Made by a program: the position numbers and the translations under genes. 55,082 bases of DNA, taken from contig CAIYJV010000398.1 of NCBI GenBank assembly GCA_903926605.1, positions 1 through 55,082 of the forward strand. The letters are read 5' to 3'. Position 1 is the first letter of the stretch. Every line of letters begins with the position of its first letter. Under the pieces are notes generated by a model that was not told the origin of the DNA, did not search any database, and saw nothing but the letters and a program-made list of their open reading frames with translations. The stretch is from an uncultured Bacteroidota bacterium (GTDB lineage: Bacteria; Bacteroidota; Bacteroidia; Chitinophagales; Chitinophagaceae). Below are positions 42,743 to 52,182 of this stretch, piece by piece.

Positions 42743-43167
42743 TGGAATAAACAGCCTGATTTGGGAAAAGTCAAAACTCTAAGGTGCCAGTCAGCATCGC
42801 TCATAAAATTAATTTTTCTGAAGGAAAAAGCAAAATGGAACCAGGGTGCAACCATCGGGTAGCGAAACTGAACCACAAACAACTGGTGCATATCATAACA
42901 ATATATCAGGACCGGAAAGTAGCTGGTTTGGGCTTTGAATTCTGGTCGGAGGCTTGTGGGCCTCAGGCAACATGATATCCGTGGAACAACGGCGGCGGTG
43001 ATGACTGATCTACCTACGGCTAGCCTGCTTCAGCAATTGTATTTTGTGTACCGAACGGGTCCTGCCGGTCGGTAGGAGGTCCTTTAAGATCAGGAGACAC
43101 GGAGCTGCTGACGTTCACTTGCGCACCCTGACACTCAGATACCTAACCTCTTAAAGCAGCCGCGGCA
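42743..43167. other. Gene-poor stretch
   Basis: No gene is supported in these 425 bases. A plus-strand reading of 46 codons from 42835 exists but shows no conservation signal I can recognise. A CCTGCCGG-rich segment near 43051 recalls the short repeat also found at 45541 and 53634. Confidence 0.5.
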
Positions 43168-43929
43168 TTACACTGTTATTTGCTCGCCGGCAGGTTCATT
43201 TTCTGCATCGGCAGTAGCGGTACCCTGGAGCACAAACAACTTGTCTGCCCTGGACTTTCGCTTCCTGATAACAGACTTTGAAACAAACCCGATAAGCACA
43301 TAGCTAAGGCCAGACAGGCTTAAGAAGTACCGGATAGGTATAGCAGCAACGAAAATGGATAACAGCCCCACGGCAGCCACGCTATAGTTTCGGTACATAT
43401 AAGTTATGGTCTCGAAGGACTCCCTATCGGTGAGTTTGAGATGCGCACGGCGCTGATTGGCGTGCCAGTACATGATACCCAGGAGTAACCGTATTACAAT
43501 GAACCCGCCCCCGAAAATAAAAAGGAGTTGCTGCATTTGGTTCCCGTTTATTTCGCTAAAAGATTTAAACAAAATAGTAAACAAAAACTTGAGCGGATAC
43601 ACAAAAAACAAAACCGCAAAAAGCAACATGGCATTCAACTTTATGGTCATTTCATCGTGAAGTCCATAACGACGAAAATACTGGTTTTGCTCGCTCCAGA
43701 TTCCAAAAAACAACATAAAACAAACAGCAAAGGGCACGAACCCGCGCAGCGAAACCAATAGCTCGTCAAAACTCTTGGGCACATCCATTGAAACAGCCAG
43801 CAGTGTAATGGCCAGGGCAAATACAGCATCGCTGATTCCTTCAATTCGGGTTATCTCATGTCCCCTCCAGGCAATAACATCTCTTTGTTCAGAATCTGCG
43901 TGAAGGAAAATATTTCTCAGGGTTATCAT
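43168..43929 (-). CDS. TMEM175-like potassium channel protein
   Basis: A 253-residue membrane protein of the bacterial TMEM175 (DUF1211) family, tetrameric potassium channels without the usual selectivity filter. The diagnostic motif is in RIEGISDAVFALAITLLAV, the R-x-x-x-x-S-D sequence of the first helix. About six hydrophobic segments follow. The C-terminus is charged and soluble. A single gene divergent from the GumN-like gene, with 256 bases between. Confidence 0.88.
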   Translation of the reverse strand: MITLRNIFLHADSEQRDVIAWRGHEITRIEGISDAVFALAITLLAVSMDVPKSFDELLVSLRGFVPFAVCFMLFFGIWSEQNQYFRRYGLHDEMTIKLNAMLLFAVLFFVYPLKFLFTILFKSFSEINGNQMQQLLFIFGGGFIVIRLLLGIMYWHANQRRAHLKLTDRESFETITYMYRNYSVAAVGLLSIFVAAIPIRYFLSLSGLSYVLIGFVSKSVIRKRKSRADKLFVLQGTATADAENEPAGEQITV

Positions 43930-43962
43930 TTTACAGGTATAAACAAATAAAATTTATAGCAA

Positions 43963-43970
43963 CAAATATA
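43963..43970 (-). promoter_or_regulatory. -7 box of the TMEM175-like gene
   Basis: On the minus strand TATATTTG matches TAnnTTTG, 33 bases before the start. A leader of about 25-30 bases would follow. No firm -33 box. Confidence 0.5.
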
Positions 43971-44126
43971 CATTAGCCCAGTCTAATACACTCGCAATTT
44001 ATCTGAATACAATTTATCCTTACGGGACAGCCAATCCGCATCACTCAGCGCATTTTAATGTGGCGAACTGACCAAAATCAACTCACAGATTGCTATATAA
44101 CATAGGTGAAAATTTGGCACTGTTGC

Positions 44127-44151
44127 TATTTTTGCGTATATTTTAATACGC
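44127..44151 (+). promoter_or_regulatory. -7 box and short hairpin before the GumN-like gene
   Basis: TATTTTTG (44127-44134) matches TAnnTTTG, 51 bases before the start. Overlapping its end, GCGTAT and ATACGC (44134-44151) make a 6-base inverted repeat at the expected transcript start. It may be a regulator site or a leader hairpin. Confidence 0.5.
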
Positions 44152-44185
44152 GATACATCACAACCTATTACAACAAGCTATAGCC

Positions 44186-45361
44186 ATGAAAAAAATTATT
44201 ACCAGCCTTTTCCTGCTTTTCCTGCCCGGCCTCGCCCCGGCAAACTATGCGGCCCCGGCTGCCGACACCACAAAATCTATTATCTGGGAAGTTTCCGGCA
44301 ATGGACTGGCATCGCCGTCTTACCTGTTCGGCATTCTGCACCTCATTTGTCCGGAAGACTATGTCTGGACGGGTGTGATGCGCGACGCATTCCACAAAAG
44401 CAAACTCCTGTGCTTTGCAGAGCACATGAAAGAAACGTCGGGCATGAACGAACATGTACTTGCAGACACCACCGGTAAGAAGATAAGGGACTACTTCAGC
44501 CCCAAAGACTATGAGGATGTGAGAGCCTATTTTTTAAGACGTGCCAATATAAACCTGGACACCAAACAAAACTTCAATATCTCTACCATGATAGCCTGGC
44601 TTATCAAGGCCGATCTGGGGTGTCAGGACCCGGTAGCCTACGAAACCCGCATAAACAGGCTGGCCACGAATGAAGGAAAGAAAATAAAAATTATAGACGA
44701 CGATGTAGAAGAAGCCGGATCGCTGGAAGAAATGCCGGCAGAGAAAATAGTGGCCAAAGCCATTGCCAGGGCTCATGGCGACTCTGCAGCCAGGGTAGAG
44801 TTGAAAAAACTGATCGAGACCTTTAAACAACAGGACCAGATGAAGCTACGCGAAATGCTATCGCACCTCGGCTACTACATGGGCGAGACCAAGCTGGACG
44901 AAGAGAACGACAAGTGGATGCCGCACATAGAGCGCCTGATGAAGGAGCAACCTGTATTTTTCGTTTTTGGCGCGGCACACCTGGGTGGCGAGCACGGACT
45001 CATATCCATGCTGCGCCAGAAAGGGTTTACCGTAAAGCCATCGGGTCTGGAGGATACCGCATCGGTACTTGATGTGCTGCCGAAACGCGCCGTGGATCTG
45101 ACCCAATATGCCGCGGAACATCTGAAACTGCCTCAAAAACTAATAGACCGCCATTTGGATGGCTATGTGACCATAAAACTGAGGGTTACCGAAACCGGGA
45201 AAATAAAACAATGTTCTGTGGCCTATGGCCTGCACCCAAAATGCAATAAGCTGGTCTTGAAAATGATAAAAAAGATGCCGCCCTACAAGCCTGGAATTAA
45301 AAAAGGAAAACCCGCCGAATACTGGATCATGGAGAAGGTGATCATCCGTACGGGTGGCTAA
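44186..45361 (+). CDS. TraB/GumN family protein fused to TonB C-terminal-like domain
   Basis: A 391-residue exported protein. A signal peptide (MKKIITSLFLLFLPGLAPA) precedes a TraB/GumN domain (about residues 30-290): the ends SYLFGILHLI and FFVFGAAHLGGEHGLISML hold the conserved Gly-His pairs of this suspected metalloprotease-like fold. The last 75 residues (HLDGYVTIKLRVTETGKIKQ to MEKVIIRTGG) read as a TonB C-terminal-type beta domain, as in periplasmic energy transducers. A fusion of this sort is unusual to me. Likely periplasmic. Confidence 0.75.
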   Translation: MKKIITSLFLLFLPGLAPANYAAPAADTTKSIIWEVSGNGLASPSYLFGILHLICPEDYVWTGVMRDAFHKSKLLCFAEHMKETSGMNEHVLADTTGKKIRDYFSPKDYEDVRAYFLRRANINLDTKQNFNISTMIAWLIKADLGCQDPVAYETRINRLATNEGKKIKIIDDDVEEAGSLEEMPAEKIVAKAIARAHGDSAARVELKKLIETFKQQDQMKLREMLSHLGYYMGETKLDEENDKWMPHIERLMKEQPVFFVFGAAHLGGEHGLISMLRQKGFTVKPSGLEDTASVLDVLPKRAVDLTQYAAEHLKLPQKLIDRHLDGYVTIKLRVTETGKIKQCSVAYGLHPKCNKLVLKMIKKMPPYKPGIKKGKPAEYWIMEKVIIRTGG

Positions 45362-45520
45362 CACAAAGGAGTGCACATTCAACCTGGTCAGGTACTAAAG
45401 ACAGATCGTTTTGAGACGGGGATATTTCCTATCGCTGGCAAACAAGAAATGTTGATCCACTTAATTCCAATCTGATTCTGACCGTATGGCGGCAAGGTGA
45501 ACAAGCAGCGACCCTGGGTC

Positions 45521-45553
45521 TTTGAATTCCGTAGTACGTTCTGCCTGCCGGTA
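45521..45553. repeat. Short dispersed repeat, copy A
   Basis: TTTGAATTCCGT, 8 variable bases, then CTGCCTGCCGGTA. The same two blocks with the same spacing occur at 53614-53646. It lies in a 358-base gene-free stretch (45362-45719), which also holds a perfect 10-base inverted repeat, GCTAAAACGG/CCGTTTTAGC, at 45604-45631. Confidence 0.6.
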
Positions 45554-45719
45554 AGCGGATCAGGCGCGTATGAAATGACAAGGTAGTGGTGGTACTGGCA
45601 TTTGCTAAAACGGGCTATTGACCGTTTTAGCCGACCCGAAAAAATGAAGTAATTTGTCCAAATTCCTCAAGTTATAAGGCGCTAAGACCTTGCAGAAAAT
45701 TAATGCCAAATACACGCCC

Positions 45720-46067
45720 ATGTATGTTAAAGCCCGACCATGGGACCAGATTGAGTTGTTCTACACCGATCTTCTTAAACATAACTGGGACGTTGGCAGA
45801 ATGGTAGATTTGATACGCCACATAAAATCAACAGGGCTATCCGAAAGGCTTTTTGGTTTTACGAGTTTGGATATTCTGCACATCAGTATTTATGATCCCC
45901 TTGTTTGGGGCACTGAAACTTTGTGTATAAAATATTGCGGTGAAAAGGAAGGGTGGGGTTTTAAATACTTGTCGAAGCCGTTTCAGCCACTGACATTTGA
46001 ACGAAAGTACCCAGCAGACAAAGGGATTGAAAATTTTGACCAATTTAATAAAATGATAAATTGGTAA
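45720..46067 (+). CDS. Hypothetical protein
   Basis: A 115-residue protein from the ATG at 45720 (MYVKARPWDQIELFY); a TTG 30 bases upstream is possible. It is soluble and aromatic-rich, with LDILHISIYDPLVWGTETL and GWGFKYLSKPFQP. I recognise no family. The lone gene lies between two gene-poor stretches with repeats, so it may be an acquired gene. Alternatives include an immunity-type protein; no partner toxin is visible. Confidence 0.6.
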   Translation: MYVKARPWDQIELFYTDLLKHNWDVGRMVDLIRHIKSTGLSERLFGFTSLDILHISIYDPLVWGTETLCIKYCGEKEGWGFKYLSKPFQPLTFERKYPADKGIENFDQFNKMINW

Positions 46068-46236
46068 GGAACGGAGAGGGCCGTGAACATGTGGGCTTTT
46101 CACCGCAAGCAGAATAAAGTGGTTTGTAATAAGAAATATTTTCACACGCGATTCAAACTGGATAATCAATCGACAGCTACAAAAAGTCACCCTAAAAATA
46201 TCGCCAACGGACAAAGGGTTATGGTGGGACGATAGA

Positions 46237-47481
46237 TCAATATTTCAGGAACTTCCTAATTTCGGTGCCATTAATTTCGACAAAATAAATACCGCGGTGC
46301 AGTGCAGAAATATCGACCTTCACCTGGCTATCGAGGGTGTTGTTTGCGAATACAATCTGTCCTAAAATATTAGTGATCCTGAGTTTCGTTATCGTACCGG
46401 TTGAGAATATGTTGAGTACGTCGGTTGCGGGATTGGGATACACTGAAGTGACTACGGCAGGGTAGGCCAGCGATGGTATACCTGTGGGTATATGGCTGGA
46501 AATAAATGTCCCGAATGCATTTGGGCTAGACCCGGTGGCTATAGATATGGTGGCTGTTACAGTGTCGATGGCTGTGCTGATTTCGTTTACTGAGCATCCG
46601 TTGATGTTTGCTACATAGACCTTAGAACCATCGAAACTGGCAGACATTCCAGCCGGCGACACTCCGACAGGAATTGTGCTGATCACGGCTTTTGTGGTGG
46701 TATTTATTACGTTCACGGTGTTGTCGACCTGATTGGCTACGTAAACCTTACTGCCGTCCGGGGTTATGGTGATGCCATAAGGGAAGGCACCCACAGCGAT
46801 GTTGTCGGTAACGACGTTTGTGGTGGTATTGATAACCCGCACTGAGCGGTCCTGCGTGTGAGAAACGAACACCATGCTGCCGTCAGGGCTCACGACGATA
46901 CCGGTAGGTTGAATGCCTACGGAGATAGTGGTGAGGACTGTGTCTGCCAAGGTATTGATAACGCTAACTGTGTTTGCTAATGAATTGGCCACGTACACCC
47001 TGCTTCCGTCGGGACTCACACAAATTCCGTACGGGGACTTGCCTACGTGAATGGTCTGAACCACAGCGTTGGTGATAGTATTGATGACACTCACGGTGGT
47101 GTCGGCCATATTAGCGACGTAAATTTTGGCGCCATCATTGGTCACGCAAATGCCATAGGGCTGATGCCCTACACCGACAGTAACCAAGACCGAGTCAGTG
47201 ACGGTATTGATCACGCTTACAAAGTTTCCACCTAAGTTGGTGACGTACACCCTGCCGCCATCCTGACTAGTTGCCACCGCGAAGGCACCCACACATGGAA
47301 TATTATGAATGACGGTATTGGTTGACAAACTAATCACAGACACATTGTTTGTGGCCATGTTGGTGATATAAGCGGTCTGCGCCGAGAGCGGGGAGCCCGC
47401 AAAGAGCAGCGCAAGGAATAGCGGCAGTAGCGACTTTACAGGATTCACCGATATTGTGTAGTACACGTTGGTGTGTTTCAT
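46237..47481 (-). CDS. YVTN seven-repeat beta-propeller protein with T9SS domain
   Basis: A 414-residue secreted protein from the ATG at 47481; a longer reading from 47619 would hide the signal peptide (LLPLFLALLFAGSPLSA). Seven 42-residue YVTN repeats, each GSKVYVAN...NTVSVINTxT...VxTIxVGxxPxGI, form a complete seven-bladed propeller. The end is a T9SS domain from SVYPNPATDVLNIFS to IRKFLKY. Related archaeal and bacterial proteins are surface layers or binders. Followed by a 55-base gap before the next T9SS gene, so the two are probably cotranscribed. Confidence 0.88.
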   Translation of the reverse strand: MKHTNVYYTISVNPVKSLLPLFLALLFAGSPLSAQTAYITNMATNNVSVISLSTNTVIHNIPCVGAFAVATSQDGGRVYVTNLGGNFVSVINTVTDSVLVTVGVGHQPYGICVTNDGAKIYVANMADTTVSVINTITNAVVQTIHVGKSPYGICVSPDGSRVYVANSLANTVSVINTLADTVLTTISVGIQPTGIVVSPDGSMVFVSHTQDRSVRVINTTTNVVTDNIAVGAFPYGITITPDGSKVYVANQVDNTVNVINTTTKAVISTIPVGVSPAGMSASFDGSKVYVANINGCSVNEISTAIDTVTATISIATGSSPNAFGTFISSHIPTGIPSLAYPAVVTSVYPNPATDVLNIFSTGTITKLRITNILGQIVFANNTLDSQVKVDISALHRGIYFVEINGTEIRKFLKY

Positions 47482-47536
47482 TGTGTTTTTATCGGTGATT
47501 ATAGTGCTGATTCCGCACTTTGAAAAATGTGAGTGC

Positions 47537-48808
47537 TTATTGTTTAATAAACCTGTGTGTCGCCGTATTTGAACTGTTTCTGATTTTGTAGAAATAGAGC
47601 CCGGAGGGGAGGTCTCCAATATCCAGCAGGATCTTGTTAGCTGTGGTAAATGTGCATTTTACATCGAATTCCGTGCCTACCATGCTGTATACGACCACGG
47701 TGGTGGCAGCAAGGTCGGTCGCGGCTGCAGTGATGTTTAGTACACTGGTGGCAGGGTTGGGATAAGCAAAACCAAACTGGCTGCCAATGAGACTGTTTAC
47801 TTCAGACGGTGGATAGCCATACTTAATAATACCGCCGTTTGAGCCGACAGCATAACCGTTGGTCTCTGATGTGAAATACATGCTCATTATACTGTCGCGA
47901 GGTGTGATCTCTTTATTCCAATTGCTACCGCCATCGGTAGATTTGAACAATTTTCCACCAACGCCAGTGCAGTCGTAGCTACCACCGAGGTTATAAGTTG
48001 TGTTGGCGTTTACCAAAAATAAACGATACCCTCCATTGATACTGTCTGACGAAACAGAGGAGAAAACAGGCAGCCAGTTGGTCCCCGCATCCGTGGTCTT
48101 CCAAATCTCACCAAGTGCGGCACCAGAATTACAACCTCCCGCACCTACGAATCCGGTATCGGAATTAAGGAACGAAACACCTGACATCCAAAAATGTGTC
48201 AGACTGTCCAGAACGCTCCATGTGTCGCCGCCATCGGTAGTTTTGAGTACATGACCGTCATTGCGGGTTGCATACCCAACGGAATGGGTAGGAAAGCTGA
48301 AATAGCTTATCCATAAAGCACTTGAATATACGGTGTCCCAAGTGGCTCCACCGTTGTGCGTCTTCAATATTTTGCTGTTGCACATTGTAGGATAAATGGG
48401 AGGGTTGTAATCGCCCATTGCTATTAATCCGGTGTCGGCACTTAGAAACCACGTACCATATGTTTTTTTGTCGGTAATATTTGGGCCAATGTTGCTCCAT
48501 GTGCTGCCGCCGTCGGTAGTTTTCAGAATGACACCGCTGACAAAACCGCTGACAAAACCGGTATCGGCATTGATAAACCTAACGTTGAGGTAGTAGTTGG
48601 CGAATCCGGTAGTGAGCGGTAGCCAGTTAGTGCCGCCATCGGTGGTTTTAAGCACGGTATTCCACCCGCAGGCATAACCAATGTCGTTGTTCACAAAATA
48701 CACATCATCAAGTGTTGAGTCAGTACCACTATTTTGTACGAACCAAGATTGTGCAATGCTGAAATGGCCGGAGCAGATCGCAACGATAATGAGTATAAGT
48801 CTTTTCAT
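47537..48808 (-). CDS. BNR/YCF48-like repeat protein with T9SS domain
   Basis: A 423-residue secreted protein with signal peptide MKRLILIIVAICSGHFSIA. It contains six or more Asp-box type repeats of LKTTDGGTNW/FKSTDGGSNW form with YCF48-like strands such as DVYFVNNDIGYACG. These make a propeller as in photosystem assembly factor YCF48 and in sialidases, but no catalytic residues are seen. It ends with a T9SS domain, FAYPNPATSVLNITAA to THRFIKQ. A 12-base tandem repeat at about 48533-48557 encodes a duplicated GFVS. Confidence 0.85.
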   Translation of the reverse strand: MKRLILIIVAICSGHFSIAQSWFVQNSGTDSTLDDVYFVNNDIGYACGWNTVLKTTDGGTNWLPLTTGFANYYLNVRFINADTGFVSGFVSGVILKTTDGGSTWSNIGPNITDKKTYGTWFLSADTGLIAMGDYNPPIYPTMCNSKILKTHNGGATWDTVYSSALWISYFSFPTHSVGYATRNDGHVLKTTDGGDTWSVLDSLTHFWMSGVSFLNSDTGFVGAGGCNSGAALGEIWKTTDAGTNWLPVFSSVSSDSINGGYRLFLVNANTTYNLGGSYDCTGVGGKLFKSTDGGSNWNKEITPRDSIMSMYFTSETNGYAVGSNGGIIKYGYPPSEVNSLIGSQFGFAYPNPATSVLNITAAATDLAATTVVVYSMVGTEFDVKCTFTTANKILLDIGDLPSGLYFYKIRNSSNTATHRFIKQ

Positions 48809-49032
48809 GATAAACAGTTTTAATTTAAAAACGAAATAAATAAAAATATTGCTTTATCAGACTGATTGCAAATAGGTAGATGGTTGATTGTAGTCAGGAG
48901 GGCTGGGTTGCCCACAGACTTGTTTCGGGTGGGCCCGTACAATAAGTTCGGCGACTGAAACCAGGAAAGCTATAGGGATGAGTACCAATATTGTTAGAAA
49001 CAAGCTGGTTGATTACCTTTAAGCTATAGAAC

Positions 49033-50169
49033 TTGAAAACACTATTTCTATTTTTAGCACTTGTTTTTGCCGTCGCTGCGAATGCGCAGATAAAGGTAAC
49101 TTCAACGGCTGTACCGGGATATGTGACTTTATATGCGCAGTTTACAGACACGGATGCATACGTTAATCCGGGTGTGATGGCCGATGACCAGTATTCAGAT
49201 ACAATCGGGCTGGGTTTCAATTTTAATTTTTACGGTTCAAATTATTCCAGCTGTGTGATAGGGGATAATGGCAATATTTGTTTTGAACTGAGCAAGGCTA
49301 AAAGTTATGATCAATGGCAAATAACGGGTCCGCTGTTGGGAGATACCTCAATGCGCAATACGATATGCGCTCCGTGGGGTGATCTGGATCCCGGCGATCA
49401 TTTTATTAGCACTAAGGGTGTGGCTCCGAACCGGGAGTTTGTGGTTTTTAATTGCGAGGCATGGGTATACTTTTGTTACTGGATGCTCGCCTCGTCGGTC
49501 GTGGTGCTACATGAGACTACGAATCTGGTGGATGTGTATATTGGGCATCATAGTTATTGCCCGGGATGGAATGGTGGCTATGGTATAGTGGGTATACAAA
49601 ATGCTACCGGCACAGCCGCCACAGTGGCTCCCGGCAGGGACTATCCAGTGACCTGGGACGGAAAATATGAAGCATACAGGTTTACTCCGGTTTTGGGTGG
49701 AGTCTCTTATACGGTGGATACGATACCCTATGATTCGGTGCCCTATCCCGCTTCGCTGACGTCGTTTTGCTGGTATGAAACAATCTCCGGTACAAGCTGG
49801 GGATGCGGTAACTCGGTGACCCTGAACCCCACAGAGCCAGCATTGGAATATACGGTGTATGCGATTGCTTGCGGGGACACTTTTACACATTTGAGTTTTT
49901 GGGTGGACACTAACGGGATTGTGAACGAGGTTCCTTTGGTGATGGATAACTCGAAGTACGTGGTTTACCCAAATCCGGCATCCAACACCATTACAATTTC
50001 GGGAACGGCACCGCTAAATTCGGTAGTGATAACCAATCTGACTGGCGAAGTTATATTTAGAAGCTATGAGGTAACCAGACGGATGGCGGTGAATGTGGCA
50101 ATGCTACCGGCAGGAATGTATTTTGTACAGATGAACGGAACGGAGGTAGAGCGGTTTATGAAGCGGTAG
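49033..50169 (+). CDS. Secreted T9SS protein starting at TTG
   Basis: A 378-residue secreted protein. The only start that gives the signal peptide (MKTLFLFLALVFAVAANA) is TTG; the next in-frame ATG is about 55 codons later. The body is beta-rich (LGFNFNFYGSNYSSCVIGDNG) with a sequence of the nidogen-like/PA14-free type seen in many Bacteroidota extracellular proteins, then a T9SS domain starting YVVYPNPASNTITIS. A -7-like TACCTTTA lies upstream. The domain is not certain. Confidence 0.85.
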   Translation: MKTLFLFLALVFAVAANAQIKVTSTAVPGYVTLYAQFTDTDAYVNPGVMADDQYSDTIGLGFNFNFYGSNYSSCVIGDNGNICFELSKAKSYDQWQITGPLLGDTSMRNTICAPWGDLDPGDHFISTKGVAPNREFVVFNCEAWVYFCYWMLASSVVVLHETTNLVDVYIGHHSYCPGWNGGYGIVGIQNATGTAATVAPGRDYPVTWDGKYEAYRFTPVLGGVSYTVDTIPYDSVPYPASLTSFCWYETISGTSWGCGNSVTLNPTEPALEYTVYAIACGDTFTHLSFWVDTNGIVNEVPLVMDNSKYVVYPNPASNTITISGTAPLNSVVITNLTGEVIFRSYEVTRRMAVNVAMLPAGMYFVQMNGTEVERFMKR

Positions 50170-50191
50170 TGATGTTGCGGAGTTTATGCAA

Positions 50192-51064
50192 TTATTTATG
50201 TCCTTCAAATTCTTTCCGAAGCGTTTCAATGTCGTCATAAAATGATTGTTTGTCCATAAAAGCAGATGGATCGCACCCACTGCCGGACTTGTGTTTTTCG
50301 ATCATATTGAACTGACTGGCGTGGGATGCAAGCCATAAATCGAATTTCAGGTTTTTCATTGCATTCAGCGTGTATGCGTAGTCTTTGGCAATGTTGGGAT
50401 AAGCAGGAATGTCGGAGAACTTTTTGTCTGTAATGACGGTAGGCATATTGGCAATAAGAACGGTGTATTTTCGAGCCTTGTCCTGCACGTCTAACATATA
50501 GCTACAGGAGCCTTTTGTATGACCGGGATGATGTAGCATTTTCAACTTCATCCCACCCAATTCTATTATATCCCCATCGTGTAGCGTCCTGTCAACCGAA
50601 ACAGGTTCGAACACCGTTTCGGCTCCGTTGAGGCTGTAGTCGGAACGACCGCCGTCGGCCACGCTGGGCGCATCACCTTCATCCGCCATCATTTTGGCAC
50701 CAGTGTGCTTTTTTATAGCAGCCATCGCGCCGAGATGGTCATAATGCGCCTGGGTAGTTAAAAGGATTTTTATGTCAGTCAGTTTAAAACCCAAAGACTC
50801 GACACTTGCCTTGATGCTTTGCTCGGAAGACGCGAGTCCGGTATTGATGAGTATGTTTCCCGCTGGTGTTACGATAAGGTAAGAAGCGAGGTCGCAAGTA
50901 CCCACATAGTAGAGGTTGCCCACAATTTGAAACGGCGGATAGGGTCGCGACCACTCGGGATGTGAGGCGGTAGCGGGTTCAACAACTGTTTGAGCCACTG
51001 CCAAATAGCAGGAACCTATCAGGCAAATAAGCAACAGCGCTTTTTTCGTGATCGGAAAAAACAT
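50192..51064 (-). CDS. Subclass B3 metallo-beta-lactamase, GOB-like
   Basis: A 290-residue secreted zinc hydrolase with a signal peptide ending near CYLAVAQ. The zinc motif is Gln-Ala-His-Tyr-Asp-His (QAHYDHLGA), with Gln where most B3 enzymes have His, as in GOB enzymes from Elizabethkingia. The later ligands lie in LHHPGHTKGSC and in LASHASQF. The shared stretches IVGNLYYVGTCDLASYLI and VLIANMPTVITDKKFSD are close to GOB as I recall it. The role in antibiotic breakdown is likely but not shown. It is a chromosomal single gene with no mobile element beside it. Confidence 0.9.
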   Translation of the reverse strand: MFFPITKKALLLICLIGSCYLAVAQTVVEPATASHPEWSRPYPPFQIVGNLYYVGTCDLASYLIVTPAGNILINTGLASSEQSIKASVESLGFKLTDIKILLTTQAHYDHLGAMAAIKKHTGAKMMADEGDAPSVADGGRSDYSLNGAETVFEPVSVDRTLHDGDIIELGGMKLKMLHHPGHTKGSCSYMLDVQDKARKYTVLIANMPTVITDKKFSDIPAYPNIAKDYAYTLNAMKNLKFDLWLASHASQFNMIEKHKSGSGCDPSAFMDKQSFYDDIETLRKEFEGHK

Positions 51065-51251
51065 AAAGGAGATTATTCTGTCTTTAAAAAGAGTAATGTA
51101 AACTTAGTGACTTTTTGCGACCACCGACAACACAGAAACGGAGATACCCACCCGGATTCAAAAATTAGCGTTAGCTTGCTTCCACATTTTACCTCCGCAT
51201 TGTGTTTTTAAAACCTCATCGTGCAGAACCATAACGGCGATTTGCCCCTGC

Positions 51252-51845
51252 ATGAACGACAAATTTGAGGAACTCATAGAAAGCTATATTACGCACAAGG
51301 TGGGCATATCCGACCATTTCTTAAGTGGTGCGCTTGCCGGATTGTTGCAGGCTCATATAGCCAGATTGAATAAAGACGGGAATATGAAACCAGCCGGAAC
51401 CGGCAATGATCAGCTACTGCAGCATGACAGAAGTGTGCGCAGCGACAAGATCCACTGGATAGACAAAAAAAGTAAACAGCAGGATGAGTTGGGCTTCCTG
51501 GACTATATCGAGGATTTTATAGACTACCTCAACAGGACCTGCTATACGGGGATTAATGCATACGAGTTTCACTACGCACTCTACGAAACTGGTGCCGGCT
51601 ATCAAAAACACGTTGATCAGTTCAGGAGTAACGACAATAGAAAGTTTACGTGCATCAGCTACCTGAACGACAACTGGACAGAGGCGGACGGTGGCGCATT
51701 GTGGGTGTATCATGACGACGAAATACAGAAGATACTCCCGACAAACAGGAAGACCGTATTTTTCAATAGCAGCGAACTACCCCACGAAGTGAGGATCGCG
51801 CACCGCAGCCGTATGAGTGTGACGGGATGGCTGAAACGGGTGTGA
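51252..51845 (+). CDS. 2-oxoglutarate/Fe(II) dioxygenase (prolyl hydroxylase-like)
   Basis: A 197-residue cupin-type dioxygenase. The iron ligands are His120 and Asp122 (YQKHVDQF) and His178 (ELPHEV). Arg187, in RSRMSVTGW, binds 2-oxoglutarate. This is the EGL-9/PHD-like layout of bacterial prolyl hydroxylases, which modify proteins such as EF-Tu, though the substrate is unknown. The sequence GGALWVYHDDE supports the family. A single gene. Confidence 0.88.
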   Translation: MNDKFEELIESYITHKVGISDHFLSGALAGLLQAHIARLNKDGNMKPAGTGNDQLLQHDRSVRSDKIHWIDKKSKQQDELGFLDYIEDFIDYLNRTCYTGINAYEFHYALYETGAGYQKHVDQFRSNDNRKFTCISYLNDNWTEADGGALWVYHDDEIQKILPTNRKTVFFNSSELPHEVRIAHRSRMSVTGWLKRV

Positions 51846-51995
51846 CCGCTATGCGAAAGTCCCGCCGATAGCTCACAATGCGTATTTTATAAATCTGGCA
51901 AAACCGCTGGCGCGGAGGGCGGGAAAAAGGGGAGATTTAGCAATAGTATATTGATGCCGTCGGAGATTGTGTTTATTGTTGCTTCCCCTAGTCAT

Positions 51996-52065
51996 GCGGC
52001 ACATTAGGAAGAACGGTAGAAGGATTGACCTCTGGAATTTTCCCACCTTTCAAATTTTGAATTCC
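51996..52065. repeat. Direct repeat, copy 1, flanking the Fic gene
   Basis: About 70 bases from GCGGCACATTAGGAAGAACG onward. By hand count it matches 53554-53623 at 64 of 70 positions. It lies 215 bases before the Fic gene. The surrounding stretch 51846-52182 has no gene. Confidence 0.8.
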
Positions 52066-52182
52066 TTTCTCCGAACGGCAAGTACAATTTGACTCGGGCT
52101 ACCCTGTAGAAAACCCACGCCAGACAGGTAAGTCGGTGATTTTGTTTGCTGCGGACTCAAAAGTGGAGCATTTTTTAAACCA

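Noticed and set aside
42784-42975. 63-codon reading in the gap before the TMEM175-like gene
   Set aside because: Starts at GTG, has no recognisable pattern and no promoter signal.
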